Positions 1 through 8,350 of a DNA stretch of 64,000 nt are shown in pieces; position 1 is the stretch's first letter, and each line of letters begins with the position of its first letter. Both the position numbers and the translations under genes were made by a program. The stretch comes from Falsiroseomonas sp050563535 (GTDB lineage: Bacteria; Pseudomonadota; Alphaproteobacteria; Acetobacterales; Acetobacteraceae), in NCBI RefSeq assembly GCF_050563535.1, contig NZ_JBNXUO010000010.1, forward strand, positions 62,001 through 126,000. The letters are read 5' to 3'. Below the pieces are notes generated by a model. That model ran no database searches. It was not told the origin of the DNA and saw only the letters and a list, made by a program, of their open reading frames with translations.

Positions 1-1196
1 AAACGCCGCGTCTCGCCCGAGGCGAGCGCCACCGGCTGCCGCCCGCCGCGCGTGATCTCGAGCAGGGAGCCGAGGCCGTCCCCGCCCTCGGTGGAGATGG
101 TGCCGGTGCCGAACAGGTCCCCCGGCTGCAGGTTGCAACCGCCGCAGGCATGGTGCGCGACGAGCTGCGCCGGCGTCCAGTAGAGCGCGCGGGCATTGCC
201 GGAGGAGAGGCGATGCGCCGGCAGCCCCTTGGCGCGCAGCCCCTCCGTCACCAGGAAGACCTCCAGCAGCAGGTCCAGCGCGCCCCCTGCCTGATCCCGT
301 TCGTCCCAGAGGTAGTCCATCGGCCGCGGGTCGCCCTGCGGCCGCGGGGCCTGGGCTGCCCGGAAGGGGGCGAGTGCCTCCGGCGTCACGATCCAGGGGC
401 TGACGGTGGTGCAGAAGTTCTTCGCCAGGAAGGGGCCGAGCGGCTGGTACTCCCAGCCCTGGATGTCGCGCGCCGACCAATCGTTCAGCAGGCAGTAGCC
501 CGCGACGTGGCCCTCCGCCGCCCCGATCGGGATGGGCTCGCCCAACGCATTGCCCGGCCCGATCCAGAGCCCGAGTTCCAGTTCGTAGTCGAGGTTGCGG
601 GACGGCCCGAAGCTCGGCTCCGCCTCGGCGGCCGGCTTGCGCTGGCCGTTCGGGCGCCGCACCGGCGCACCGGAGGGTACCACGCTGCTGGCGCGGCCAT
701 GGTAGCCGATGGGCACATGCTTGTAGTTCGGCAGCAGCGGGTTGTCGGGGCGGAACAGCGCGCCGACATTGGTTGCGTGTTGGATGCCCGCGTAGAAATC
801 GGTGTAGTCGCCGATCCGCGCGGGCAGGTGCAGCGCGCAATCCGCGGACGCGTGCAGCATGCCGGACAGGCGCCGCGCCTCGGCCGACCCTTCCGCCAGC
901 AGCTCCGACAGCCTGGCCCGCAGCGCCCGCCGCGGCCCGGCGCCGAGCGCGAGCATGGCATTCAGCGCCCCGCCCGTGGCCGCCGCCGCAGCATCCTCCG
1001 CCGCGCCGTCCAGCAGCCCCGCCGCCAGCACCGCATCGAGGTCGAGGATCATGTCCCCGATCGCCACCCCCGCCCGCCGCGTGCCCCCCTGCGGCGAGAA
1101 GACGCCGAAGGGCAGGTTCTGGACCGGGAAGGCGTCGTGCCCGTTGGCCGAGGCGACGAAGCTGCGCCGCCCCGCGTCATGCGTTCCGTCGAGCAT
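1..1196 (-). CDS. fahA: Fumarylacetoacetase, 3' end cut by the window edge
   Basis: Last step of tyrosine/homogentisate breakdown: hydrolyses fumarylacetoacetate to fumarate and acetoacetate in the cytoplasm. The minus-strand frame opens with an ATG at 1196 and stays open for 398 codons to position 1. The family is usually about 420 residues, so only a short C-terminus is missing. Family signatures are clear: FPVQNLPFGVF near the N-terminus, DFYAGIQHATN, the metal-binding ELELG stretch, LLNDWSARDIQGWEYQPLGP, and EITRGGRQPV at the cut end. The start lies 4 nt after the hmgA stop, so the two are co-transcribed. The next pathway enzyme, maleylacetoacetate isomerase, is not in the visible part. 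Confidence 0.95.
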   Translation of the reverse strand, partial: MLDGTHDAGRRSFVASANGHDAFPVQNLPFGVFSPQGGTRRAGVAIGDMILDLDAVLAAGLLDGAAEDAAAAATGGALNAMLALGAGPRRALRARLSELLAEGSAEARRLSGMLHASADCALHLPARIGDYTDFYAGIQHATNVGALFRPDNPLLPNYKHVPIGYHGRASSVVPSGAPVRRPNGQRKPAAEAEPSFGPSRNLDYELELGLWIGPGNALGEPIPIGAAEGHVAGYCLLNDWSARDIQGWEYQPLGPFLAKNFCTTVSPWIVTPEALAPFRAAQAPRPQGDPRPMDYLWDERDQAGGALDLLLEVFLVTEGLRAKGLPAHRLSSGNARALYWTPAQLVAHHACGGCNLQPGDLFGTGTISTEGGDGLGSLLEITRGGRQPVALASGETRR

Positions 1197-1200
1197 CGGT

Positions 1201-2535
1201 TCAGCGCCGCGTCGGGTCGAAGGTCTTCCTCAACCCCGACCAGCAGTCGAGGTAGCCGGACTGCAGCTGCGGCAGCGCGGCGGCATAGGCCGTCACGCGC
1301 TGGGGCAGCCGCGTCTCGAACATGAAGGCCATGGTGTTGGCCAGCTTGTGGGGCGCGAGTTCCATCGTGGACGCCTTCTCGAAGGCCTCGGCATCCGGGC
1401 CGTGCGGCAGCATGCAGTTGTGCAGGCTGAAGCCGCCGGGGACGAAGCCCTGCGGCTTGGCGTCGTACTGGCCCTGGATGAGACCCATGAACTCGCTCAT
1501 GATGTTCATGTGGTACCAGGGCGGGCGGAAGGTGTTCTCCGCCACCATCCAGCGTTCGGGGAACAGCACGAAGTCGATGTTGGCCGTGCCCGGCGTCTCG
1601 GACGGCGCGGTCAGGCAGGTGAAGATGCTGGGGTCCGCGTGGTCGAACAGCAGCGGCCCGACGGGCGAGTAGCGCGACAGGTCGTATTTGTAGGGCGCGT
1701 AGTTGCCGTGCCAGGCGACGACGTCGATCGGCGAATGGCCGATCTCGCTGGTCCAGAAGCTGCCGCCCCATTTCACCGTCACCCGGTGCGGCCCCTCCGC
1801 ATCCTCATAGGCCGCGACGGGGGAGAGGAAGTCGCGCTGGTTCGCCATGCAGTTGGCGCCGATCGGCCCGCGCTCGGGCAGGGTGAAGGCGCCGCCGTAG
1901 TTCTCGCACACATAGGCGCGGGCGGGCGCATCCACCTCGACCCGGAACTTCACGCCGCGGGGGATCACGCAGATCTCGCCCGGCGCGGCGTCGATCACGC
2001 CGAATTCCGTGCGGAAGCGCATCCGTCCCTGCTGGGGGGCGACCAGCAATTCGCCATCCGCGTTCCAGAAGGTCTCGTCCGCCATGCTGCGGGTGACGAG
2101 GGCGATATGCGCCGCCATGCCGGCCTGCGACCCCGCATCCCCCGCCGTGGTGATGGTGCGCATCCCCGCGACGAAGGTCAGCCCCTCGGCCGGGATCGGG
2201 ATCGGGTCCCAGCGCAGCGGCTGGATGGGCAGGTCCGCCTCCTCCGCCACCGGCGCGGTGCGCCACAGCCCGGGATCCGCCTTCCGGAAGCGCCCGATAT
2301 GCGCGACGGTCGGGCGGATGCGGTACAGCCAGGACCGCTGGTTGCTGCCGCGCGGCGCGGTGAAGGGCGATCCGCTCAACTGTTCCGCGTAGAGCCCGTA
2401 GGCGCATCTCTGCGGCGAATTGCGGCCGACCGGCAGCGCGCCGGGCAGGGCTTCCGTCTCGAAGGAATTGCCGAAGCCGGACATGTAGCCGGCGCTGCCG
2501 GCGATGCTGCGGCCATCCTGTGGCGTCACGTCCAT
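1201..2535 (-). CDS. hmgA: Homogentisate 1,2-dioxygenase
   Basis: Non-haem Fe(II) ring-cleavage enzyme converting homogentisate to maleylacetoacetate in phenylalanine/tyrosine catabolism. At 444 residues it has the normal family length. The N-terminal YMSGFGNSFETEALPGALP block is diagnostic. The three iron ligands of the human enzyme (His335, Glu341, His371) correspond to His342, Glu348 and His378 here, within PPWYHMNIMSEFMG and LPHGPD. It is the first gene of an hmgA-fahA operon. The region upstream (2536-2634) is a short divergent intergenic shared with the thiolase-like gene, so one regulator may act on both. Confidence 0.97.
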   Translation of the reverse strand: MDVTPQDGRSIAGSAGYMSGFGNSFETEALPGALPVGRNSPQRCAYGLYAEQLSGSPFTAPRGSNQRSWLYRIRPTVAHIGRFRKADPGLWRTAPVAEEADLPIQPLRWDPIPIPAEGLTFVAGMRTITTAGDAGSQAGMAAHIALVTRSMADETFWNADGELLVAPQQGRMRFRTEFGVIDAAPGEICVIPRGVKFRVEVDAPARAYVCENYGGAFTLPERGPIGANCMANQRDFLSPVAAYEDAEGPHRVTVKWGGSFWTSEIGHSPIDVVAWHGNYAPYKYDLSRYSPVGPLLFDHADPSIFTCLTAPSETPGTANIDFVLFPERWMVAENTFRPPWYHMNIMSEFMGLIQGQYDAKPQGFVPGGFSLHNCMLPHGPDAEAFEKASTMELAPHKLANTMAFMFETRLPQRVTAYAAALPQLQSGYLDCWSGLRKTFDPTRR

Positions 2536-2634
2536 GGCGGTGCCTCCTCCTTCCGCCCTCTATAGCCCATCCCGCCCCGGCTTGCAGCGCGCCGCCCCCC
2601 GCGCCACCCTTGGCCCCGAGGAGATCACGCGAGC

Positions 2635-3807
2635 ATGAGCCTGAACGGCCGCGCCTGCATCGTCGGCGCCTTCGAGCATCCCACCCGCAAGGCCGAGGAC
2701 AGGTCGGTCGCGCAACTGCATGCCGAGGTTGCGCTCGGCGCGCTGCGCGATGCCGGGCTGTCGAAGGACGACGTGGACGGGTATTTCTGCGCCGGCGACG
2801 CGCCGGGGATGGGTCCGCTCTCGATGGCGGAGTATCTCGGGCTCGACCGGCTGAGCCATCTCGATTCCACCGATATCGGCGGCAGCTCCTATCTCGCCCA
2901 TGTCGCCCATGCGGCGGCGGCCATCGCGCTCGGCCGCTGCAACGTCGCGCTCGTCACGCTGGCCGGGCGGCCACGGAGCGAGGGGCAGGCCACCGGCACC
3001 GCGGCGCGGGCGCAGAACCCCACCATCCCCGACGACCAGTTCGAGATCCCGATGGGCCGCACCGTCGCCGGCGCCTATGCGATGTGCGCGATGCGCCACA
3101 TGCACGAATTCGGCACCACCTCCGAACAGCTCGCCTGGATCAAGGTCGCGGCCAGCCATCACGCGCAGCACAACCCGCATGCGATGCTGAAGAAGGTGGT
3201 CACGGTGGAGGAGGTGGTGAATTCGCCGATGGTGGCGGACCCGCTGCACAGGCTGGACTGCTGCGTCATCAGCGACGGCGGCGGCGCCGTTGTCGTCGCC
3301 CGGCCGGAGATCGCGCGCAGCCTCGCGCGTCCGGTGGTCACCATCCGCGGCACGGGGGAGGCGACGAAGAACCATGCCGGCGGCTACAACGACCTTACCT
3401 TCTCCGCCGCCCGCTGGTCCGGCGCGCGGGCCTTCGCCGAAGCCGGCGTGACGCCCGCCGACATCCGCTATGCCAGCATCTATGACAGCTTCACCATCAC
3501 CGTGCTGATCCAGCTCGAGGATCTCGGCTTCTGCGAAAAGGGCAGGGGGGGCGCCTTCGTGGCGGATGGCAACCTGATCAGCGGCGTGGGCCGGCTGCCC
3601 TTCAACACCGATGGCGGCGGGCTCTGCAACAACCACCCGGCGAACCGCGGCGGCATGACGAAGGTGATCGAGGCGGTGCGGCAGTTGCGGGGGGAGGCGC
3701 ATCCGGCGGTGCAGGTGAAGGACTGCCACCTGGCGCTGGCGCATGGCACCGGCGGGCTGCTCGGCCACCGGCACGGCAGCGCCACGCTGATCATGGAGCG
3801 GGAGTGA
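2635..3807 (+). CDS. Thiolase-like (SCP-x/Ltp-type) protein without catalytic cysteines
   Basis: 390-residue member of the thiolase fold, of the SCP-x/lipid-transfer branch that pairs with DUF35 proteins. Seen: a thiolase-type N-terminal fold, and GGGLCNNHPANRGG and HGTGGLLGHRHGSATLI at the places where true thiolases have GHPxGASG and the second catalytic Cys. The usual nucleophile position reads GGSSYLAH, so Ser replaces Cys, and the C-terminal CxG motif is also absent. A true beta-ketothiolase reaction is therefore unlikely. By analogy with the steroid aldolase Ltp2, which works with a DUF35 partner, a retro-aldolase or acyl-CoA C-C bond reaction is possible. The partner gene follows directly. 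The substrate cannot be told from the sequence. Confidence 0.85.
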   Translation: MSLNGRACIVGAFEHPTRKAEDRSVAQLHAEVALGALRDAGLSKDDVDGYFCAGDAPGMGPLSMAEYLGLDRLSHLDSTDIGGSSYLAHVAHAAAAIALGRCNVALVTLAGRPRSEGQATGTAARAQNPTIPDDQFEIPMGRTVAGAYAMCAMRHMHEFGTTSEQLAWIKVAASHHAQHNPHAMLKKVVTVEEVVNSPMVADPLHRLDCCVISDGGGAVVVARPEIARSLARPVVTIRGTGEATKNHAGGYNDLTFSAARWSGARAFAEAGVTPADIRYASIYDSFTITVLIQLEDLGFCEKGRGGAFVADGNLISGVGRLPFNTDGGGLCNNHPANRGGMTKVIEAVRQLRGEAHPAVQVKDCHLALAHGTGGLLGHRHGSATLIMERE

Positions 3808-3812
3808 GAGCG

Positions 3813-4199
3813 ATGGCCGACCGCGTGATCCCCGCCCCGATCCCCGACCCGACGACGAAGCCCTTCTGGGACGCGGCGAGGGAGGGGCGGCTGATGCTCG
3901 GCCGCTGCCGCGACACGGGGCGGCACTTCTTCCCGCCCCGCGGCGTGTCGCCCTTCACGCTCTCCACCGAGGTCGACCTGGTGGAGGCGAGCGGCCGCGG
4001 CACGGTCTACAGCTTCAGCGTGATGCGCCTGGCGCAGCCCTATGCGCCCGCGATGGTGGAGCTGGAGGAGGGGCCGCGCATCTTCACCAACATCGTGGAC
4101 TGCGACCTCGCCGCGATCCGCATCGGCATGAAGGTGCGCCTGGAATGGAGGCCAACGGAGGGCGACGGCCCGCCGGTGCCGATGTTCGCGCCGGCGTGA
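3813..4199 (+). CDS. DUF35 OB-fold protein, degenerate zinc ribbon
   Basis: Small (128 residues) acyl-CoA-associated OB-fold protein that normally partners a thiolase-like enzyme. The N-terminal block TKPFWDAAREGRLMLGRC is typical of DUF35, and the C-terminal half (GRGTVYSFSVMRL, VELEEGPRIFTNIVDCD, MKVRLEW) is the OB-fold. The rubredoxin-like zinc ribbon normally carries two CxxC pairs. Here only the first Cys remains (CRDT), and the second pair reads SPF, so zinc is probably not bound. I chose the ATG at 3813 because GGAG lies 8 nt upstream. A GTG at 3804 overlapping the thiolase stop would add three residues. Confidence 0.85.
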   Translation: MADRVIPAPIPDPTTKPFWDAAREGRLMLGRCRDTGRHFFPPRGVSPFTLSTEVDLVEASGRGTVYSFSVMRLAQPYAPAMVELEEGPRIFTNIVDCDLAAIRIGMKVRLEWRPTEGDGPPVPMFAPA

Positions 4200-4203
4200 C
4201 GCG

Positions 4204-4425
4204 TCAGCGCCGGCAGACCTCGCGCTCCACCAGCCGGTAGCGGACGCGGCCCCAGCGGTCGCGGAAGGGCACGCGGCGGGTCTCGATCCAGCAGCGCCGG
4301 CGGCGCCGCCGCCCGCCGCCATATTGGGCTTCCTCCCGGAATTCCTCCGCACCGGCCTCCGGCGCGGCGAATGCGGCGGCCAGCGCCCCGGCCAGGCCCG
4401 CGAGAAGGAAGCGACGTGGCTGCAT
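4204..4425 (-). CDS. Small secreted arginine-rich protein, unknown
   Basis: 73-residue protein with an N-terminal signal peptide (MQPRRFLLAGLAGALAAAFA, likely cleaved after the Ala-rich stretch) followed by a short mature part with six consecutive arginines (GGGRRRRRRCWIE) and aromatic/basic residues. I do not recognise a family. Similar short signal-plus-basic proteins are frequent in Acetobacteraceae. The ATG at 4425 is preferred over the ATG at 4440, because GGGAGGTG 7 nt before it is a good ribosome binding site and overlaps the upstream ATG. It is convergent with the DUF35 gene, with 4 bp between the stops. Confidence 0.6.
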   Translation of the reverse strand: MQPRRFLLAGLAGALAAAFAAPEAGAEEFREEAQYGGGRRRRRRCWIETRRVPFRDRWGRVRYRLVEREVCRR

Positions 4426-4473
4426 CGATGCACCTCCCATCAGGACAGCACCCGCCCTGAACGCGCGGGGCTG

Positions 4474-4511
4474 GCGCCGGGCGGCATCCGTCCGGCGCGT
4501 TCCGCGGAACG
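4474..4511 (-). terminator. Hairpin region downstream of prs
   Basis: Two inverted repeats lie just after the prs stop on the minus strand: 7-bp arms GCGCCGG/CCGGCGC (4474-4480 and 4492-4498), and a perfect 14-bp palindrome CGTTCCGCGGAACG (4498-4511). There is no T-tract, so factor-independent termination is uncertain. The palindrome could equally be an operator for the small secreted gene. Confidence 0.3.
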
Positions 4512-4536
4512 TGTTGGCCCCGGTGCCGGCGCGGCC

Positions 4537-5469
4537 TCAGCAGAACAGGCTGCTGACGCTGCTCTCCTCGCTGATCCGCTTCATCGCCTCCGCGATCAGC
4601 GGCGCGATGGTCAGCTGCTTGATGTTGCGGCTGACGCGCACCGCCTCGGTCGCGAGGATGCTGTCGGTCACCACCATCGTCTCGATCGGCGCGGCGCCCA
4701 CGCGAGCCACCGCGCCGCCCGAGAAGACGCCGTGCGTCACGTAGACGCTGGCCGACTTCGCGCCGTGCTTCAGCAGCGCCTCCGCCGCGTTGCACAGCGT
4801 TCCGCCGGAATCGACGATGTCGTCGACCAGGATGCAGTGCCGGCCCTCGACCTCGCCGATCACGTTCATCACCTCCGACACGCCCGCGCGCGGGCGGCGC
4901 TTGTCGATTATGGCGAGGTCGGTGTGGATGCGCGCCGCGATGGCGCGCGCGCGCACCACGCCGCCGACATCGGGGGACACCACCATCATCTCCCGCCCGG
5001 CGAAGCGTTCCTGGATGTCTCGCGAGAACAGAGGGGCGGCGAACAGGTTGTCGACGGGGATGTCGAAGAAGCCCTGGATCTGCGCGGCGTGCAGGTCCAT
5101 CGTCAGCACCCGGTTGGCGCCGGCCGCGGTGATCAGGTTCGCCACCAGCTTGGCCGAGATCGGCGTGCGCGGGCCGGACTTCCGGTCCTGCCGGGCATAG
5201 CCGAAATAGGGGATCACCGCCGTGATGCGCCGCGCGCTGCCGCGCTTCAGCGCGTCCAGCATGATCAGCAGCTCCATCAGGTTGTCGTTGGCCGGGTAGG
5301 AGGTGGACTGCACCACGAACACGTCCTGGCCGCGGACGTTGTCGTGGATCTCGCAGAAGATCTCCATGTCCGCGAAGCGCCGGACGGAAGCCTGGGTGAG
5401 CGGGATGCCCAGCACCGACGCCACCGCCTCGGCGAGCGGGCGGTTGCTGTTGCAGGCGATGATCTTCAT
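4537..5469 (-). CDS. prs: Ribose-phosphate pyrophosphokinase
   Basis: Makes PRPP from ribose 5-phosphate and ATP, feeding purine, pyrimidine, His, Trp and NAD synthesis. 310 residues from the ATG at 5469, which matches class I PRPP synthetases that start MKI. Visible motifs are the RQD ATP-site residues (93-95), the catalytic flexible-loop area with DLHAAQIQGFF (His127), DKRRP (189-193), and the PRPP-binding loop CILVDDIVDSGGTL (212-225). An in-frame upstream ATG at 5550 would add 27 residues unlike the family and is rejected. A hairpin separates it from the upstream lipoprotein gene, so it may have its own promoter in the 135-bp gap. Confidence 0.97.
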   Translation of the reverse strand: MKIIACNSNRPLAEAVASVLGIPLTQASVRRFADMEIFCEIHDNVRGQDVFVVQSTSYPANDNLMELLIMLDALKRGSARRITAVIPYFGYARQDRKSGPRTPISAKLVANLITAAGANRVLTMDLHAAQIQGFFDIPVDNLFAAPLFSRDIQERFAGREMMVVSPDVGGVVRARAIAARIHTDLAIIDKRRPRAGVSEVMNVIGEVEGRHCILVDDIVDSGGTLCNAAEALLKHGAKSASVYVTHGVFSGGAVARVGAAPIETMVVTDSILATEAVRVSRNIKQLTIAPLIAEAMKRISEESSVSSLFC

Positions 5470-5558
5470 GCGGTGCGGACCCCGGGGAGGAGCGTGAAAG
5501 CGGCGTCCCGATAGCAACGTGACGTTATGGTGTCCATCGCGCCCGCCCATCCGCCCCG

Positions 5559-5577
5559 CTCCCCCGCCGCGGGGGAG
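5559..5577 (-). terminator. GC-rich hairpin between the lipoprotein gene and prs
   Basis: Perfect inverted repeat CTCCCCC/GGGGGAG with a 5-nt loop, 28 bp beyond the lipoprotein stop on the minus strand. No T-tract follows. The flanking sequence (GGGTTGGGGAAGGGG) resembles a C/G-rich dispersed repeat, so this may be a repeat element rather than a true terminator. Confidence 0.35.
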
Positions 5578-5604
5578 GGTTGGGGAAGGGGCATGGCTGC
5601 CCCC

Positions 5605-6510
5605 CTATCGAGGCGCCGCCGCGGCCGGCGCCGCCGCCGGTCCCGCGAACCCCCCGGCATTCATCACCACGTCGCGGATGCCGCCCGAGGCCTCCTCGGC
5701 CACCACCAGCGCCACATCGGCCCAGAGCCCGTTGAGGCTGCCCGCCGGCACCTCGTTCAGCTGCAGCACGCGGCCAAGGTCCTGGCCGTCGCGGCGCGAC
5801 ACGGTCCAGACGATCTCCACCCGCTGCACCGCGCGGCTCGCCCCCGGTGCCATCGTGACCTGGCCGGAGACGGCGTATTGCGCGCCATCCGCCTGGTCCT
5901 GCACGGCGAAGCCGAAGCCCGCCAGGCGTTCGCGCATCCGCGCCGTCAGGCTGCGGTTGCCGTCCCCCGGCGCGCCGCGCACCGGGATCAGGCGCAGCAC
6001 GGGCGGGCCGCTGCCGGTCGCCCTTTCGTCCCCCGTGCGGCGCTGCGCGTCGATGCGGGCCAGCAGCGTCGCCAGGTTCGGCGCGGCCTCGGCGGCGGCG
6101 CGGCGCAGCACCGCCTCGCCCCCCTCCGCCCAGTCCCGCGCCGCCACCGGCCGGCCCACCAGCATTCCCAGCGCCTGCCCATCGGCGTCCCGCAGGGCAT
6201 AGCGCGGCACCACATTGCCGCCCTCCCGCTCCGCCGCCAGCAGCAGGCGCCAGTCCAGCGGCAGCGCCTCGCCGCTCACCGCCGGGATCTCCTGCCCGGC
6301 CAGCGCCTCGGCCACGGCGCGCGACAGCGTCTCGGCATCGCCGTCGGTCAGCAGCACCCCCGCCCCGGGCATCACGGCCACGCGGTAGCCAGGCGGCCGC
6401 GCCAGCCGGCGCGCGACCTCCCCCGGGCGGCCGCGGAAGGGCTGGGGCAGCGGCCCGCAGGCGGCCAGCGCCAGCGGCGCGGCCAGGAAGGCGCGCCTAG
6501 AGAAGGACAC
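5605..6510 (-). CDS. Predicted lipoprotein of unknown function
   Basis: 301 residues. The N-terminus MSFSRRAFLAAPLALAACG carries a twin-arginine-like SRRAFL and a lipobox LAAC (Cys18), so it is probably exported and lipid-anchored. Nearly the whole mature part resembles no family I can name, although it looks folded rather than low-complexity until an Ala/Pro tail of about 15 residues. It lies at the end of the hldD-lgt-midA-pgeF run. lgt, the enzyme that would lipidate it, sits three genes upstream. The C-terminal region (VEIVWTVSRRDGQDLGRVLQLNEVP-type segments) suggests a periplasmic beta-rich domain, which is inference only. Confidence 0.75.
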   Translation of the reverse strand: MSFSRRAFLAAPLALAACGPLPQPFRGRPGEVARRLARPPGYRVAVMPGAGVLLTDGDAETLSRAVAEALAGQEIPAVSGEALPLDWRLLLAAEREGGNVVPRYALRDADGQALGMLVGRPVAARDWAEGGEAVLRRAAAEAAPNLATLLARIDAQRRTGDERATGSGPPVLRLIPVRGAPGDGNRSLTARMRERLAGFGFAVQDQADGAQYAVSGQVTMAPGASRAVQRVEIVWTVSRRDGQDLGRVLQLNEVPAGSLNGLWADVALVVAEEASGGIRDVVMNAGGFAGPAAAPAAAAPR

Positions 6511-6565
6511 AGGACACCATCATCGCCAGCACGATCATGAGGCAGAACATGATGAGGTAGGGCAT
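6497..6565 (-). CDS. Possible 22-residue hydrophobic small protein
   Basis: A very short ORF, MPYLIMFCLMIVLAMMVSCVLL, fills the gap between pgeF and the lipoprotein gene. It starts 4 nt after the pgeF stop, overlaps the lipoprotein start by 14 nt, and would be almost entirely one membrane segment. Its composition (Met, Ile, Leu, Val, with no Ala-, Arg- or Gly-rich bias) differs from random GC-rich frames, which supports a real small membrane protein. It could also act only as a coupling leader for the lipoprotein. The ribosome binding site is weak (GCGGGATG). Confidence 0.4.
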   Translation of the reverse strand: MPYLIMFCLMIVLAMMVSCVLL

Positions 6566-6569
6566 CGCG

Positions 6570-7340
6570 TCATCCCGCGGGCAGGGCGATGGCGGAAAGC
6601 TGGTGACCGATCGGCCCGCCGCCGGACAGTGTTCTGCGGCGGTGGCTGAAGAACCGCGCCTCCTCCGCCAGCGTGTCGATGCCGAGCGCGGCCGCCTGCC
6701 CGGCGCCGGCGGCTTCCAGACGAGCCAGGCAGTAGCCCGGGAGGTCGAACTGCCAGTGCCCCTCGCGCCCGCCCGGCGCGAAGAAGCGGGCATGCCCGGC
6801 GCCGCCGGCCAGCACGGCGTCGCGCAGGTCCGGCCCCACCTCGTAGCTCGCCTGCGCGATGCAGGGTCCGACCACCGCGGCGATGCGGCCCCGCCGGGCG
6901 CCGAGGCGCTCCATCGCGTCGAGCGTCGCCTCCAGCACGCCGGCCACCGCGCCGCGCCAGCCGGCATGGGCCGCGCCGATCACCCCGGCCCCGGCATCGG
7001 CGAACAGCACCGGCGCGCAATCGGCCGTGACGATGCCGAGCGCGGTGCCCGGGCGGTCGGTCACCATCGCATCCGCCTCGGGCCGCGCCTCATCGGCCCA
7101 GGGGGTGCGCGCATCCGCCACCGCCTGGCCATGCACCTGCAACAGCCCGAGCAGGGCATCGGGCCAGAGGCCGAGCGCCGCCGCGGCCCGCGCGCGGTTC
7201 TTCCGCACCGCCTCCGGGTCGTCGCGGCTGGAGAGCGAGCAGTTGAGGCTGGCGAAGGGTCCGGAGGAGACGCCGCCCTGCCGCGTGAAGAAGCCATGCG
7301 GCAGCGGCAGCGACCCGGCGGTGAGCATCACGGCGCTCAT
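6570..7340 (-). CDS. pgeF: Peptidoglycan editing factor / purine nucleoside phosphorylase (YfiH family)
   Basis: 256-residue member of the YfiH/LACC1 (DUF152) family. Members have purine nucleoside phosphorylase and adenosine deaminase activity, and E. coli PgeF prevents misincorporation of L-Ser into peptidoglycan. The zinc/catalytic signatures are present: LLQVHGQAV (His), TADCAPVLFAD (Cys), VIGAAHAGWRGAVAGVL (His), and GPCIAQASYEVG. The start ATG at 7340 overlaps the methyltransferase stop by 4 nt (ATGA), so translation is coupled. The longer open frame upstream is antisense to nothing real and lies inside midA, so it is excluded. Confidence 0.93.
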   Translation of the reverse strand: MSAVMLTAGSLPLPHGFFTRQGGVSSGPFASLNCSLSSRDDPEAVRKNRARAAAALGLWPDALLGLLQVHGQAVADARTPWADEARPEADAMVTDRPGTALGIVTADCAPVLFADAGAGVIGAAHAGWRGAVAGVLEATLDAMERLGARRGRIAAVVGPCIAQASYEVGPDLRDAVLAGGAGHARFFAPGGREGHWQFDLPGYCLARLEAAGAGQAAALGIDTLAEEARFFSHRRRTLSGGGPIGHQLSAIALPAG

Positions 7341-8350
7341 GCGGTCTCGAATCCCGGAGGCGGTCCGAGGCGGTGATCGCAGAGCGCGAGGGCCTTGAAC
7401 AGCCGCCCCATGCCCTCCGGCGCCACCAGCCGCTCCGCGCCCGACAGGATCTCCCCGGCCAGGCGCGGGCGGGACCGGGCCAGCATCGCCGCCCGCGTGA
7501 CCAGGCCGAGCCGCTGCAGCACCAGCCCCTGCGGCAGCGGCCCGTGCGCGGCCGCCCCGCCGGCCTGGGCGGCGGCGGCGATGGCGGCGAAGTCCACATG
7601 CGCGGTCAGGTCGCGCGTGCCGGGTTCGGCCAGGGGGTCGAGCCCGGCCCGGTGCCGCGCCACCGCCTGCAGGCTCTCGCCGAAGGCGGGGGCGGCATGG
7701 CCGTAATCCACCAGCAGCGCCGCGCCGCCCCCCGCCGCAAGCCGCGCGCCGAGCGCGGCGGCCCAGGCGAGGGAGGGCTCCGACACCTCCTTCACGGCGC
7801 CGTCCGGCGCATCGGCAGGCAGGGAAGGGGCATCGGCGGCCGGCAATTCGACAAAGGCGCCGTCCCGGACATGGCGTTCCACCCAGTCTCCGCCGCGGCG
7901 GACGAACTGCCGGACGGGCAGGGCGTCCAGGAATTCGTTGGCGACCAGCAGCAGCGGCCCGCCGGGCAGGGTCGAGAGGTCGTCGTGCCAAGTGGCGTCC
8001 GGCACCAGCCGCGCCTGCACCGCCCGCAGCGCCGGCGATGCCTCGACCAGATGCACCCGCAGCGCGGCGCGGAAGGCGGGCGCCACCTCGGCCGCCGCCC
8101 GCAGCGCATCGGCCATCAGCGTGCCGCGCCCGGGGCCGCATTCGACCAGCAGCACCGGGTCAGGGCGGCCCATCCTCTCCCACGTCACCGCGCACCACAG
8201 GCCGATCACCTCGCCGAAGGCCTGGGAGATCTCGGGCGCCGTGGTGAAGTCCCCGCCGCGGCCGAAGGGGCTTTCGGGCCGCGCGTAATAGGCCGCGACG
8301 GCGCGCGCCATGAAGCGGTCCAGCCGCTCCGCCCCGTCCCCCGCCGTCAC
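7337..8350 (-). CDS. Class I SAM-dependent methyltransferase, MidA/NDUFAF7 family
   Basis: 337 residues. Bacterial homologue of mitochondrial NDUFAF7/MidA, an arginine methyltransferase needed for complex I assembly. Motifs: YARPESPFGRGGDFTTAPEIS at the N-terminus, SAM motif I LLVECGPGRGTLMADALR, and VANEFLDALPVRQF. The start is a GTG at 8350 overlapping the lgt stop (GTGA), giving MTAGDGAERLDRFMARAV, as expected for the family. No ATG fits better. The family assignment is firm. The substrate in this organism is inferred from mitochondrial work. Confidence 0.9.
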   Translation of the reverse strand: MTAGDGAERLDRFMARAVAAYYARPESPFGRGGDFTTAPEISQAFGEVIGLWCAVTWERMGRPDPVLLVECGPGRGTLMADALRAAAEVAPAFRAALRVHLVEASPALRAVQARLVPDATWHDDLSTLPGGPLLLVANEFLDALPVRQFVRRGGDWVERHVRDGAFVELPAADAPSLPADAPDGAVKEVSEPSLAWAAALGARLAAGGGAALLVDYGHAAPAFGESLQAVARHRAGLDPLAEPGTRDLTAHVDFAAIAAAAQAGGAAAHGPLPQGLVLQRLGLVTRAAMLARSRPRLAGEILSGAERLVAPEGMGRLFKALALCDHRLGPPPGFETA

